From Burkholderiales bacterium (GTDB taxonomy: Bacteria; Pseudomonadota; Gammaproteobacteria; Burkholderiales; Burkholderiaceae_C): a stretch of 64,000 nt of DNA. Of this stretch, positions 24,597-32,845 are shown piece after piece. Under the pieces are notes generated by a model, which worked only from the letters and a program-made list of their open reading frames with translations, did not search any database and was not told the origin of the DNA. How positions within the stretch are numbered: position 1 is the stretch's first letter; the number at the start of each line of letters is the position of its first letter. The stretch lies in NCBI GenBank assembly GCA_016213205.1, contig JACRAZ010000068.1, positions 24,213 to 88,212 on the forward strand. The letters run 5' to 3'. The translations under genes were made by a program, and so were the position numbers.

Positions 24597-25787
24597 TCAG
24601 TTCTTCATGTAGTCGCTGATCACCTTCCAGCGGCCGTTCTGGATCTGCGACAGGCGCGAGCGGTCGTTGCCCAGGCGCTTGCTGGCCGTGAAGCTGAGCT
24701 CGGGCGCGCCGAAGATGTCCGGCGGGATCGAGATCGTGTCCATGGCCTTGATGAAGCTGTCGGTCGTGAGGTTCGGGCCCGCCTTGGTGACCGCGCGGAT
24801 GAACGCGTCCACCGCGTTGTAGCCGTACACCGAGAACACCGAGGGCTCCTCGTTGAACTTGGTCTTGTACTTGTTGGCCCAGAAGCGCAGCGGCGCCTGC
24901 TCGTCGTCGATGTAGGGGTGCTGCACTGTGTGCGCGGTGATCAGCCCTTCGACCGCCGGGCCGCCGAGCTTGTGCACCAGGTCGGAATAGGCCGCGCCGC
25001 TGGCAAAGAACACCGGGTTGAAGCCGCTCTTGCGCGCGGTGGCCATGGTGCCGATGGTCTCGCGCAGCACGGTGCCCATCACCACCATCTCGCACTGCGC
25101 GGCGGCGAGCTTCTGCACCTGGGAGGAGAAGTCGGTGGCGCCCCGCTTGTAGCTGGTCTTCTCGGCCAGGGCCAGTCCCAGGGTCTTGAGGCCATCTTCG
25201 GTGCCGCGCAGCACTTCGAGGCCGAACTCGTCGTCCTGGTGCAGGATGCAGGCCTTCTTGATGCTCTTCTCCTTCGCCACGCGGGGCACGCCCACGCGCA
25301 TGGCGTCGTAGTAGGTGGCCGAGAAGGCGTACTTCAGGCGGTGGTGCGGCTCGTACATCTCGCGCGCGGCGCTGGTGGGGAAGAAGTTCAGCACGTTCTT
25401 CGGGAACAGCACCGGAAAGGTGGCCACGTTCTGTGCCGTGCCGATGTGGCCCACCACCGCGAACACCTTGTCCTGGTTCACCAGCTTCTGCGCGGCGAGC
25501 ACGGCCTTCTTCGGGTCGTAGCCCGAATCCTCGCTCTGCAGCTTGAGCTTGCGGCCGTGCGCACCGCCTTGCTCGTTGAACTCGTCGATGCGCAGCTGCA
25601 TGCCCAGCCGCACCTGCTTGCCCAGCGCGGCCACCGGGCCGGAGAGGTCCTGGATCGTGCCGATCAGGACGGTGTCCTTGCTCACCCCCTGGCCCTGCGC
25701 GCGGGCGGGCAGGGCGGTGGTGGTGGCCAGCAGCGTGGCCACGGTCGCGGCCGCCAGCGTGGCGAGTTTTCTGCGGGGCGAGGTCAT
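24597..25787 (-). CDS. ABC transporter substrate-binding protein (LivK type)
   Basis: A 396-residue periplasmic binding protein of the branched-chain amino acid type. It has a signal peptide (LAAATVATLLATTTALPARAQ), then VLIGTIQDLSGPVAALGKQ, YDPKKAVLAAQKLVNQDKVFAVVGHIGT and VYGYNAVDAFIRAVTKAG. It is encoded 37 bp downstream of the acyl-CoA ligase and in the same run as livHMGF, which it probably serves. In Burkholderiales such binding proteins often carry aromatic or other carboxylates rather than leucine (inference). Confidence 0.92.
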   Translation of the reverse strand: MTSPRRKLATLAAATVATLLATTTALPARAQGQGVSKDTVLIGTIQDLSGPVAALGKQVRLGMQLRIDEFNEQGGAHGRKLKLQSEDSGYDPKKAVLAAQKLVNQDKVFAVVGHIGTAQNVATFPVLFPKNVLNFFPTSAAREMYEPHHRLKYAFSATYYDAMRVGVPRVAKEKSIKKACILHQDDEFGLEVLRGTEDGLKTLGLALAEKTSYKRGATDFSSQVQKLAAAQCEMVVMGTVLRETIGTMATARKSGFNPVFFASGAAYSDLVHKLGGPAVEGLITAHTVQHPYIDDEQAPLRFWANKYKTKFNEEPSVFSVYGYNAVDAFIRAVTKAGPNLTTDSFIKAMDTISIPPDIFGAPELSFTASKRLGNDRSRLSQIQNGRWKVISDYMKN

Positions 25788-25824
25788 CGCATGTCTCCTT
25801 GGGGGTGGCAGGGGTGGGCTGCGG

Positions 25825-27681
25825 TCAGCGGTACATCGCGTCGATCTGCGCAGCGTACTTGTGCTGCACCAGCTTGCGCTTGAGCTTCATCGTGGGCGTG
25901 AGTTCTTCGTCCTCGGCGCCGAGCCGGGTGTCGAGCAGCCAGAACTTCTTGATCTGCTCGACGCGGGCGAACTTGCGGTTGGCCTCGTCGATCACGCCCT
26001 GGATCAGCGCCTGCACCTCTGGGGCGCGGGTCAGGCTGGCGTAGTTGGAGAAGGGCACGTCGTGGTCCTGCGCGAACTTCTCCACGTTGTCCAGGTCGAT
26101 CATCACGATGGCGGTGAGGTAGGGCCGGCGGTCGCCGATCAGCACCGCGTCGGTCACGTAGGGCGAGAACTTCAGCTCGTTCTCGATCTCGCTGGGCGTG
26201 ATGTTCTTGCCGCCGGCGGTGATGATGATGTCCTTCATGCGGTCGGTGATGCGGAAGTAGCCGTCGGCGTCCACCGCCCCCACGTCGCCGGTGTGCAGCC
26301 AGCCCTCGGCGTCGAGGGCCTCGGCCGTCTTCTCGGGCTGGTTCAGGTAGCCCATGAACACGTTGGGCCCGCGCACCAGCAGCTCGCCGGTGGCCGCGTC
26401 CACGCGCACCTCGTTGTAGCCCGCCGCGGTGCCGATGCTGCCGGGCCGGATGCCCGCGGCCGGCATGCCGGTGGAGGCACCGCAGGACTCGGTCATGCCC
26501 CACACCTCGAGCATCGGCACGCCCAGCGCGAGGTACCAGCGCACCAGCTCGGGCGAGATCGGCGCCGCGCCGGTGACGAGGTAGCGCGCGCGGTGGATGC
26601 CGATGAAGCGGCGCACGTTGTCCAGCACCAGCCAGCGCGCGAGGAGCATGCGCAGCTTCAGCAGCGGCGGCACCGGCTGCCGCGCCAGCACGCAATCGGC
26701 CACCTGGCGGCCGGTGCCGATGGCCCAGCCGTAGGCCGCGCGCTGCACGGCGGTGGCCTCCTTCAGCGCGATCATCACGCCGGAGTAGAACTTCTCCCAC
26801 ACCCGCGGCACGGCGGTGAACATCGTGGGCGCGATCTCGCGCACGTTCTCGGGCACGGTGTCGGGGTTCTCGACGAAGTTCAGCACCGCGCCGGTGTAGA
26901 GCGAGAAGTACGCGCCGCCCAGGCGCTCGGCCACGTGGCACAGCGGCAGGAAGCACATGCGCTCGTCCTGCTCGTCCTGCGGCACCAGCGTGTTCAGGCC
27001 ACGCACCGTGTACACCAGCCCGTGGTGGCTGTGCATCGCGCCCTTGGGCTTGCCGGTGGTGCCCGAGGTGTAGATCAGGATCGCCAGGTCCTCGGGCCGG
27101 CAGGCGGCGCTGCGCTCGGCCAGCGCCTGCGGGTGCTGGCGCAGGTGCTCGCGGCCCAGCGCGCGCAGGGCCTCCAGGCTCAGCACCTGCGGGTCGTGGA
27201 AGTCGCGCAGGCCCTCCATGTCGAACACCACGATGTGGCGCAGCGGCGGCAGGCGCGCGCGTACCGCCAGCGCCTTGTCGAGCTGCTCGTCGTCCTCGAC
27301 GAAGAGCACCGTGGTGGACGAGTCCTCGCACAGGTACTGCACCTGCGAGGCCGCATCGGTGGGGTAGATGCCGTTGGACACGCCGCCGGCACTGAGCACG
27401 GCCAGGTCGGCGAGCACCCATTCGACCTTGGTGTTCGACAGGATCGAGGCCGTCTCGCGCGCGCCAAAGCCCAGCGCGATCAGCCCGTGGCCGATCTCGC
27501 GCACCGCCTCGGCGCACTGGTCCCAGGTCCAGCGGCGCCAGAGGCCGAGTTCCTTCTCGCGCAGCCAGACGCGCGGGCCACGCTGGCGCACCGCGTTCCA
27601 GAACAGCGCGGGCACGGTGCCGCCTTCGACGACGATGTCGTGCCGCGGCTGCAGGTTGGTCAAATCCCAAAGCTGGGTCAT
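25825..27681 (-). CDS. long-chain acyl-CoA synthetase (AMP-forming)
   Basis: A 618-residue adenylate-forming ligase of the FadD15/long-chain type. Motifs are IYTSGTTGKPKGAMHSHHG, the L-motif region ITGAAPISPELVRWY, WGMTESCGAS, the DAEGWLHTGDVGAVDADGY loop and the hinge GRITDRMK variant (YFRITDRMKDIIITAGGKN). The linker after the hinge and an EFSP-like PFVTDAVLIGDRRP segment are typical of long-chain members. It lies between livF and the livK-like gene and would activate the imported carboxylate to its CoA thioester. Confidence 0.9.
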   Translation of the reverse strand: MTQLWDLTNLQPRHDIVVEGGTVPALFWNAVRQRGPRVWLREKELGLWRRWTWDQCAEAVREIGHGLIALGFGARETASILSNTKVEWVLADLAVLSAGGVSNGIYPTDAASQVQYLCEDSSTTVLFVEDDEQLDKALAVRARLPPLRHIVVFDMEGLRDFHDPQVLSLEALRALGREHLRQHPQALAERSAACRPEDLAILIYTSGTTGKPKGAMHSHHGLVYTVRGLNTLVPQDEQDERMCFLPLCHVAERLGGAYFSLYTGAVLNFVENPDTVPENVREIAPTMFTAVPRVWEKFYSGVMIALKEATAVQRAAYGWAIGTGRQVADCVLARQPVPPLLKLRMLLARWLVLDNVRRFIGIHRARYLVTGAAPISPELVRWYLALGVPMLEVWGMTESCGASTGMPAAGIRPGSIGTAAGYNEVRVDAATGELLVRGPNVFMGYLNQPEKTAEALDAEGWLHTGDVGAVDADGYFRITDRMKDIIITAGGKNITPSEIENELKFSPYVTDAVLIGDRRPYLTAIVMIDLDNVEKFAQDHDVPFSNYASLTRAPEVQALIQGVIDEANRKFARVEQIKKFWLLDTRLGAEDEELTPTMKLKRKLVQHKYAAQIDAMYR

Positions 27682-27713
27682 GTCGACCCCTCGGCCAAGG
27701 AGTACCTTGTCCG

Positions 27714-27728
27714 ATCCCCCGGGGGGAT
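27714..27728. repeat. small GC palindrome between ligase and livF genes
   Basis: ATCCCC-CGG-GGGGAT forms a perfect 6-bp inverted repeat in the 124-bp gap between livF and the acyl-CoA ligase. It could be an attenuating hairpin within the operon. No promoter-like box stands out in this gap. Confidence 0.35.
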
Positions 27729-27805
27729 GGCGGTCCGGCTTGGGGCGGCCCGGCGCTCGGCCCGCCGTCCCTTCGGTGCAACACGGTGTTGTGGGTGATC
27801 AGCGT

Positions 27806-28588
27806 TCATCGCCAGGTCTTGGTCTTCTTCCAGCGCCGCTCGCCGCGGGCGCCGCTGTCCTTCATGCCGAGGTAGAACTCGCGGATGTCGTCCTTCTCGC
27901 GCAGGCGCTCGCAGCTGTCCTCCATCACGATGCGGCCGTTCTCCAGCACGTAGCCGTGGTCGGCCGCGTTCATCGCCATCGCCGCGTTCTGCTCCACCAG
28001 CAGCAGCGTGGTGCCGCGCTCGCGGTTGATGCGCACCACGATCTCGAAGATCTCCTTCGTGAGCCGGGGGCTCAGGCCCAGGCTGGGTTCGTCCAGCAGG
28101 ATGATCTCGGGCGCGGCCATCAGCGCGCGGCTGAGCGCCAGCATCTGCTGCTGCCCGCCCGAGAGCAGCCCGGCCGGCTGCGCGGCGCGTTCGGCCAGGA
28201 TCGGGAAGTAGCCGCACACCAGTGCCAGGTCGCGCGCGATCGCATCGCGGTCATGGCGGGTGTAGGCGCCCATCAGCAGGTTGTCGCGCACCGAGAGCAG
28301 CGGGAACACCTCGCGCCCCTCGGGCACGTGGGTCAGGCCGCGCCGCACGATCAGCGCCGGATCGGCGCCGGTGATGTCCTGGCCGGCCAGGTGCACCGAG
28401 CCCTTGACCGGATCGATGATGCCGGAGATGGTCTTCAGGATGGTCGACTTGCCCGCGCCGTTGGCGCCGAGCACGGTGACGATGCGCCCGCGCGGCACCT
28501 GCAGGCTGATGCCGCGGATGGCCTTGATCGGGCCGTAGCTGCTTTCGATGTTCTGCAGCTCGAGCAGGGGGCTGGACGCGTCGTTCAT
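27806..28588 (-). CDS. livF: branched-chain-type ABC transporter ATP-binding protein LivF
   Basis: A 260-residue ABC ATPase: Walker A GANGAGKSTIL, Q-loop VPEGREVFPLLSV, signature LLSGGQQQMLALSRAL, Walker B IILLDEPSLGLSP and switch His followed by VEQNAAMAM. These features, with the short length, fit LivF. The C-terminus has an extra basic tail after EFYLGMKDSG. Its start overlaps the stop of livG by 4 bp. With LivG it energises the LivHM permease. Confidence 0.95.
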   Translation of the reverse strand: MNDASSPLLELQNIESSYGPIKAIRGISLQVPRGRIVTVLGANGAGKSTILKTISGIIDPVKGSVHLAGQDITGADPALIVRRGLTHVPEGREVFPLLSVRDNLLMGAYTRHDRDAIARDLALVCGYFPILAERAAQPAGLLSGGQQQMLALSRALMAAPEIILLDEPSLGLSPRLTKEIFEIVVRINRERGTTLLLVEQNAAMAMNAADHGYVLENGRIVMEDSCERLREKDDIREFYLGMKDSGARGERRWKKTKTWR

Positions 28589-29418
28589 GCGTTATCTCTG
28601 CGCAGGCTGGCCACGTCGTCGGCGCTGCCGAGGTAGGCCTCGATCACGCCGGGGTGCGCCTGCACCTCCGCCGGCGTGCCGCTGGCCAGCACCTGGCCCT
28701 GGCTCATGGCCAGCACGCGGTCGGACACGCGGGAGACCAGGCTCATGTCGTGCTCGACCATCAGCACGGTGATGCCCAGTTCGTGGCGGATGTCGCTGAT
28801 CCACCAGGCCATGTCCTCGGTTTCCTCGACGTTCAGGCCCGAGGAGGGCTCGTCCAGCAGCAGCAGCCGGGGCTGGGTGCACAGCGCGCGTGCCAGCTCC
28901 ACCACCTTGCGCACGCCGTAGGGCAGGCCGCCCGCCCGGGCATCGCGGTGGTGCTGCAGGTCGAGCAGCTCGATCACCTGCTCGGCCCGGCGCCGGGCCT
29001 CGCGCTCGGCCTGGCGAGCGCGCGGGGTGAACAGCAGGTCCTGCCACAGCCGTGTGGCGCGGTGGGTGTGGCCACCGATCAGCAGGTTCTGCAGCACGCT
29101 GGCATGCTCGAACAGCTCAATGTTCTGGAAGGTGCGGGCGATGCCGAGGGTGGCGATCTGGTGCGGAGCGCAGTGTGTCAGGTGCACCGGGCCCTCGGGG
29201 CCGTTGTAGTCGATGCCGCCGGTGGTGGGGGTGTAGAGGCGGCTGATCAGGTTGAACACGGTGGTCTTGCCGGCACCGTTGGGGCCGATCAGCGTGAACA
29301 CCTCGCCCCGCCTGACCTCGAAGCTCACCTGGTTCACGGCGAGCACGCCGCCGAAGCGCACGCTGAGGTCTTGGGCGCGCAGCAGCACCTCGGGGGGCAG
29401 GGGCGCAGGCACGTTCAT
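28585..29418 (-). CDS. livG: branched-chain-type ABC transporter ATP-binding protein LivG
   Basis: A 277-residue ABC ATPase using the ATG at 29418; an upstream in-frame ATG would add a Cys-rich stretch without homology. Walker A GPNGAGKTTVFNLI, signature equivalent AGGLPYGVRKVVELARAL (the usual LSYGxQR is replaced by LPYGVRK), Walker B LLLLDEPSSGLN and the LivG-type RTFQNIELFEH segment are visible. The altered signature is a mild oddity shared by many Burkholderiales LivG proteins. Stop overlaps livF start. Confidence 0.93.
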   Translation of the reverse strand: MNVPAPLPPEVLLRAQDLSVRFGGVLAVNQVSFEVRRGEVFTLIGPNGAGKTTVFNLISRLYTPTTGGIDYNGPEGPVHLTHCAPHQIATLGIARTFQNIELFEHASVLQNLLIGGHTHRATRLWQDLLFTPRARQAEREARRRAEQVIELLDLQHHRDARAGGLPYGVRKVVELARALCTQPRLLLLDEPSSGLNVEETEDMAWWISDIRHELGITVLMVEHDMSLVSRVSDRVLAMSQGQVLASGTPAEVQAHPGVIEAYLGSADDVASLRRDNA

Positions 29419-29515
29419 TGGGGTTGCCCCACGCTGCCATGCGCACGGCGCGACGCAGCACGCACCCACGGTTCAGCGAACGCCGCGGAACCGGCTCTGC
29501 CGGGCCGCTGGCGTT

Positions 29516-29543
29516 GCCCCCTTGAGGGGGCCGGCGAAGCCGG
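29516..29543. repeat. paired GC hairpins between livM and livG
   Basis: GCCCCC-TTGA-GGGGGC (29516-29531) is followed at once by CCGGC-GAA-GCCGG (29531-29543). They fill part of the 136-bp gap between livM and livG and look like a dispersed palindromic repeat; the first stem is nearly the same as the hairpin at 60-74. As an intra-operon element it could stabilise or attenuate the mRNA. Confidence 0.5.
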
Positions 29544-29554
29544 TAGGGGGTGGT

Positions 29555-30631
29555 TCATTTCAAGCGCTCGGACTTCTGGAACGACTTCTGCCGCTGGAAC
29601 ATCCCGCCCCGGTAGAACGGGAACAACTCCAGATAGGTGCGCAGCTTCAACCAGCGCCCATACAGCCCCATCGGCTCGAACAGCACGAAGGCGATCAGCA
29701 CCAGCCCGTACACCATGCCCTGCAGCCCGGTGGCCTGACCGATGGCTGCGGGCAGTTGGTCCTTGGCCAGCGCGATGAGCTGCGGCATCACGATCAGGAA
29801 CGCGGCGCCGAGGAAGGCGCCATGCACCGAGCCCAGGCCGCCCACCACCACCATCAGCAGCAGGTCGATCGACTGGGCGATGCCGAACTGGTCCGGCGAC
29901 AGGAACTGGATCTTGTGCGCATACAGCGCCCCGCCCAGCCCGGCCAGCGCGGCCGAGAGCGCGAAGCTGGTGGTCTTGTAGCGCGCCAGGTGGATGCCCA
30001 TGCTCTGCGCCGAGACCTCCGAATCGCGGATGGCCACGAACGCCCGCCCGGTGGGCGCCCGCAGCAGGTTCAGCACCGCCAGCGTGGCCAGCACCGTCAC
30101 CGCCAGGCACAGCGCGTAGAACTCGCCGCCGCTGTCGAGCTGCCAGCCGCCCAGCGCCGGGGCCTGCACCGACAGGCCGGCGTTGCCGCCGGTCATGCGA
30201 TCCCAGCGCGAGAACACTTCCTCGACGATGAAGCCGAAGGCCAGCGTCGCCATGCCCAGGTAGATGCCCTTCACGCGCAGCGCCGGCAGCCCCACCACCA
30301 CGCCCACCGCGGCCGACAACACGGCCGCGCAGGCCAGCGCCAGCGGGAAGGGCGCGCCGGCATTGACCATCACCGCCTCGGTGTAGGCCCCCACGCCGAG
30401 AAAGGCCGCGTGGCCCAGTGAGAACAGCCCGGTGAAGCCGGCCAGCAGCATCAGCCCCAGGCCCACCACCGCATAGATCAGCACGAAGGTGAGTTGGGCC
30501 AACCAGTACTCGGGCAGCAGCCAGGGCGCGGCCAGCAGCGCCAGCGCCAGCAGGCCGTACCAGAAGGCCTGGCCGCCGTGCTTCACGAGCCGGATGTCCT
30601 GGTCGTAATCGGTCTTGAAGAGAAAACGCAT
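29555..30631 (-). CDS. livM: branched-chain-type ABC transporter permease LivM
   Basis: A 358-residue permease with about ten hydrophobic segments. LivM-type features are GLFSLGHAAFLGVGAY, LPALRVKGIYLGMATLAFGF and the cytoplasmic coupling loop GRAFVAIRDSEVSAQSMGI. The C-terminus is hydrophilic and longer than the E. coli protein. It lies 12 bp downstream of livH and forms the inner-membrane channel with it. Confidence 0.94.
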   Translation of the reverse strand: MRFLFKTDYDQDIRLVKHGGQAFWYGLLALALLAAPWLLPEYWLAQLTFVLIYAVVGLGLMLLAGFTGLFSLGHAAFLGVGAYTEAVMVNAGAPFPLALACAAVLSAAVGVVVGLPALRVKGIYLGMATLAFGFIVEEVFSRWDRMTGGNAGLSVQAPALGGWQLDSGGEFYALCLAVTVLATLAVLNLLRAPTGRAFVAIRDSEVSAQSMGIHLARYKTTSFALSAALAGLGGALYAHKIQFLSPDQFGIAQSIDLLLMVVVGGLGSVHGAFLGAAFLIVMPQLIALAKDQLPAAIGQATGLQGMVYGLVLIAFVLFEPMGLYGRWLKLRTYLELFPFYRGGMFQRQKSFQKSERLK

Positions 30632-30643
30632 GGGGTCGCCCGT

Positions 30644-31519
30644 TCAGACCTTCTTGCGCAGCTGCTCGCTGAACAGGCCGTTGGGCCGCACGGCCAGCAT
30701 CAGCAGCACCACCACGTAGGGCGCGGTGTCCTTGAAGCCCTCGGGCAGGTAGAAGCCCGACAGCGCCTCGACCAGGCCGATCACCAGCCCGCCGACGATG
30801 GCGCCGGGCAGGCTGGTGAAGCCGCCCACCACCGCGGCCGGAAAGGCCTTCAGGCCGATGAAGCCCATGTTGGCGTGCACGAAGGTGATCGGCGCCAGCA
30901 GCAGCCCGGCCAGCGTGGCCACCGCCGCGGCCAGGCCCCACACCAGGCCGTTCAGGCGCTGCACCGGGATGCCCATGTAGTAGGCCGCGAGCTGGTTCTG
31001 CGAGGCCGCCTGCATCGCGATGCCCAGCTTGGTGAAGCGGAACATGCCGAACAGCAGCGCGCACAGCAGCGCGGTGACCACCACCACCACCAGTTGCTCG
31101 GCCGGCAGCACCAGCGTGCCCAGGCGCAGCACGGCGTCCTTGTAGGGCACGGCCAGCGTGTGGGTGTCGGTGCCGACGTTGGGCACCATCGTGATCAGGC
31201 CGCGCACCACGTAGCCGATGCCGATGGTGAGCATCACCACCGAGAACGCCGGCTGGCCGAGGATCGGGCGCACCACCAGCCGCTCGAGCAGCAGGCCCAG
31301 CAAGGCCATGGCTACCACCGCCAGCAGCACGGCGGCCCAGAACGGCAGGCCCAGCACGCCCATGCCGGCCAGCCCGGCGAAGGCGCCCACCATCATCAGG
31401 TCGCCCTGCACGAAGCTCACCGTCTCGGTGGCCTTGTAGATCAGCACGAATCCCAGCGCGATCAGGCCGTAGATGCAGCCTTGCGCAACGCCGCTGACGA
31501 TCAACTGCAGGAACTGCAA
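30644..31519 (-). CDS. livH: branched-chain-type ABC transporter permease LivH
   Basis: A 291-residue permease with about eight hydrophobic segments. It opens with the LivH pattern VSGVAQGCIYGLIALGFVLIYKA split over residues 9-31, then VQGDLMMVGAF. The coupling loop region has KLGIAMQAASQNQLAAYYMGI. It is the first transporter gene of the livHMGF run; the 184-bp upstream gap holds the 18-bp palindrome at 31641-31658. Confidence 0.94.
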   Translation of the reverse strand: MQFLQLIVSGVAQGCIYGLIALGFVLIYKATETVSFVQGDLMMVGAFAGLAGMGVLGLPFWAAVLLAVVAMALLGLLLERLVVRPILGQPAFSVVMLTIGIGYVVRGLITMVPNVGTDTHTLAVPYKDAVLRLGTLVLPAEQLVVVVVTALLCALLFGMFRFTKLGIAMQAASQNQLAAYYMGIPVQRLNGLVWGLAAAVATLAGLLLAPITFVHANMGFIGLKAFPAAVVGGFTSLPGAIVGGLVIGLVEALSGFYLPEGFKDTAPYVVVLLMLAVRPNGLFSEQLRKKV

Positions 31520-31640
31520 ACTGCGGTCTCCTCGAGGGCCTCTGGCGGGCCGAGCGCCGGCCCGGCGCCGCCCCCCCGGGGCGGCGCGCCGATGCCGGTC
31601 GCGGAAGGCCGAAGTGTCTTCGGCCGCCGCCGGCGATCCT

Positions 31641-31658
31641 ATCGTCCGATCGGACGAT
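31641..31658. promoter_or_regulatory. 18-bp perfect palindrome, candidate operator for livHMGF
   Basis: ATCGTCCGATCGGACGAT is a perfect dyad 122 bp upstream of livH, in the only sizeable gap of the minus-strand transport run. Length and symmetry fit a TetR- or GntR-type operator that could sense an acyl-CoA product. No TetR or GntR gene is in the window, so the binding protein would be encoded elsewhere. It lies within 50 bp of the 3' end of the alcohol dehydrogenase gene. Confidence 0.55.
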
Positions 31659-31703
31659 TTCGCGGCCGCGGCGGCCTCGCGTGCCGCCGCCGCGCCGGCT
31701 GGC

Positions 31704-32834
31704 TCAGGCGTTCATCACGATGATCTGGCGGATGGCCTCGCCCCGCGCCAGGCGGTCGAAGCCCTCGTTGATCTGGTCGAGCGTGAGCCGCCCGGTCATC
31801 AGCTTGTCCACCGGCAGCTTGCCGCCGCGGTACAGCGCCACGTAGCGCGCCACGTCGCGCCGCGGCACGCAGCTGCCCAGGTAGCTGCCCTTGAGCGAAC
31901 GTTCCTCGGCCACGAGCTGCCACACCGGGATGCTGAGGTTCTGGCTCGAGGCCGGCAGCCCCACGGTCACGGTGGTGCCGCCGCGGCGCGTCACCTTGTA
32001 GGCGAACTCCAGCGCCTTGGCCGAGCCCACCATCTCGAGCGCATGGTCCACGCCGCCGCCGGTGAGCTCACGCAGCTGCTCCACCGCCTTCTCGTCGCCG
32101 GCGTTGATCAGGTCAGTGGCGCCCAGGGTCTTGGCGAAGGCCAGCTTGTCGTCGGCCAGGTCCACCGCCACGATGCGCGCGGCGCCGGCGGCCACCGCAC
32201 CCATCAGCGCCGAGAGGCCCACGCCGCCCAGGCCCACGATGGCCACGCTCTGCCCAGGCCGCACCTGCGAGGTGTTGGCCACCGCGCCCACGCCTGTCAT
32301 CACCGCGCAGCCCATCAGCGCGGCAATCTCCAGCGGCAGCGACTTGTCGATCTTCAGCACGCCGGTGCGCGCGAGCACCGCATGCTCGGCAAAGGCCGAG
32401 ACGCCGACGAAATGGCTCACCGGCTGGCCGTTCCAGGACAGGCGCTTGGCCCCGCTCATCAGCGTGCCCGCCACGCCGGCCGCGGCCGCCGGCTCGCACA
32501 GCGCGGGCCGGCCCTCGGCGCAGGGCCCGCACTGGCCGCAACTGGGCACGAACAGCAGGATCACGTGGTCGCCGATCTCGAGATCGGTGACGCCTTCGCC
32601 CAGGCCCTCGACGATGCCCGAGGCCTCGTGCCCCAGCACGATGGGCGGCCGGCGCGGCCGGTCGCCGTTGATGATGGACAAGTCGGAGTGGCACAGCCCG
32701 GCGGCCGCCACGCGCACCAGCACCTCGCCGGGGCCGGGTGGCGCGAGATCGACTTCCACCACTTCCAGCGGGCGGCTCTCGGCATAGGGCGCGGGGGCGC
32801 CGATGCGGGTGAGGACGGCGGCACGGGTCTTCAT
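31704..32834 (-). CDS. zinc-dependent alcohol dehydrogenase (MDR family)
   Basis: A 376-residue medium-chain dehydrogenase. Catalytic zinc ligands are in AAAGLCHSDLSI and LGHEASGIVEG. The structural zinc lobe has four cysteines in PSCGQCGPCAEGRPALC. The NAD-binding turn is VAIVGLGGVGLSALMG, followed by the VDLADDK acidic residue that favours NAD+. It resembles class III/aryl-alcohol dehydrogenases of this family. It lies 11 bp downstream of a LivK-type gene and so may oxidise an alcohol entering or formed in this pathway. Confidence 0.92.
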   Translation of the reverse strand: MKTRAAVLTRIGAPAPYAESRPLEVVEVDLAPPGPGEVLVRVAAAGLCHSDLSIINGDRPRRPPIVLGHEASGIVEGLGEGVTDLEIGDHVILLFVPSCGQCGPCAEGRPALCEPAAAAGVAGTLMSGAKRLSWNGQPVSHFVGVSAFAEHAVLARTGVLKIDKSLPLEIAALMGCAVMTGVGAVANTSQVRPGQSVAIVGLGGVGLSALMGAVAAGAARIVAVDLADDKLAFAKTLGATDLINAGDEKAVEQLRELTGGGVDHALEMVGSAKALEFAYKVTRRGGTTVTVGLPASSQNLSIPVWQLVAEERSLKGSYLGSCVPRRDVARYVALYRGGKLPVDKLMTGRLTLDQINEGFDRLARGEAIRQIIVMNA

Positions 32835-32845
32835 CGGGAGGATCC

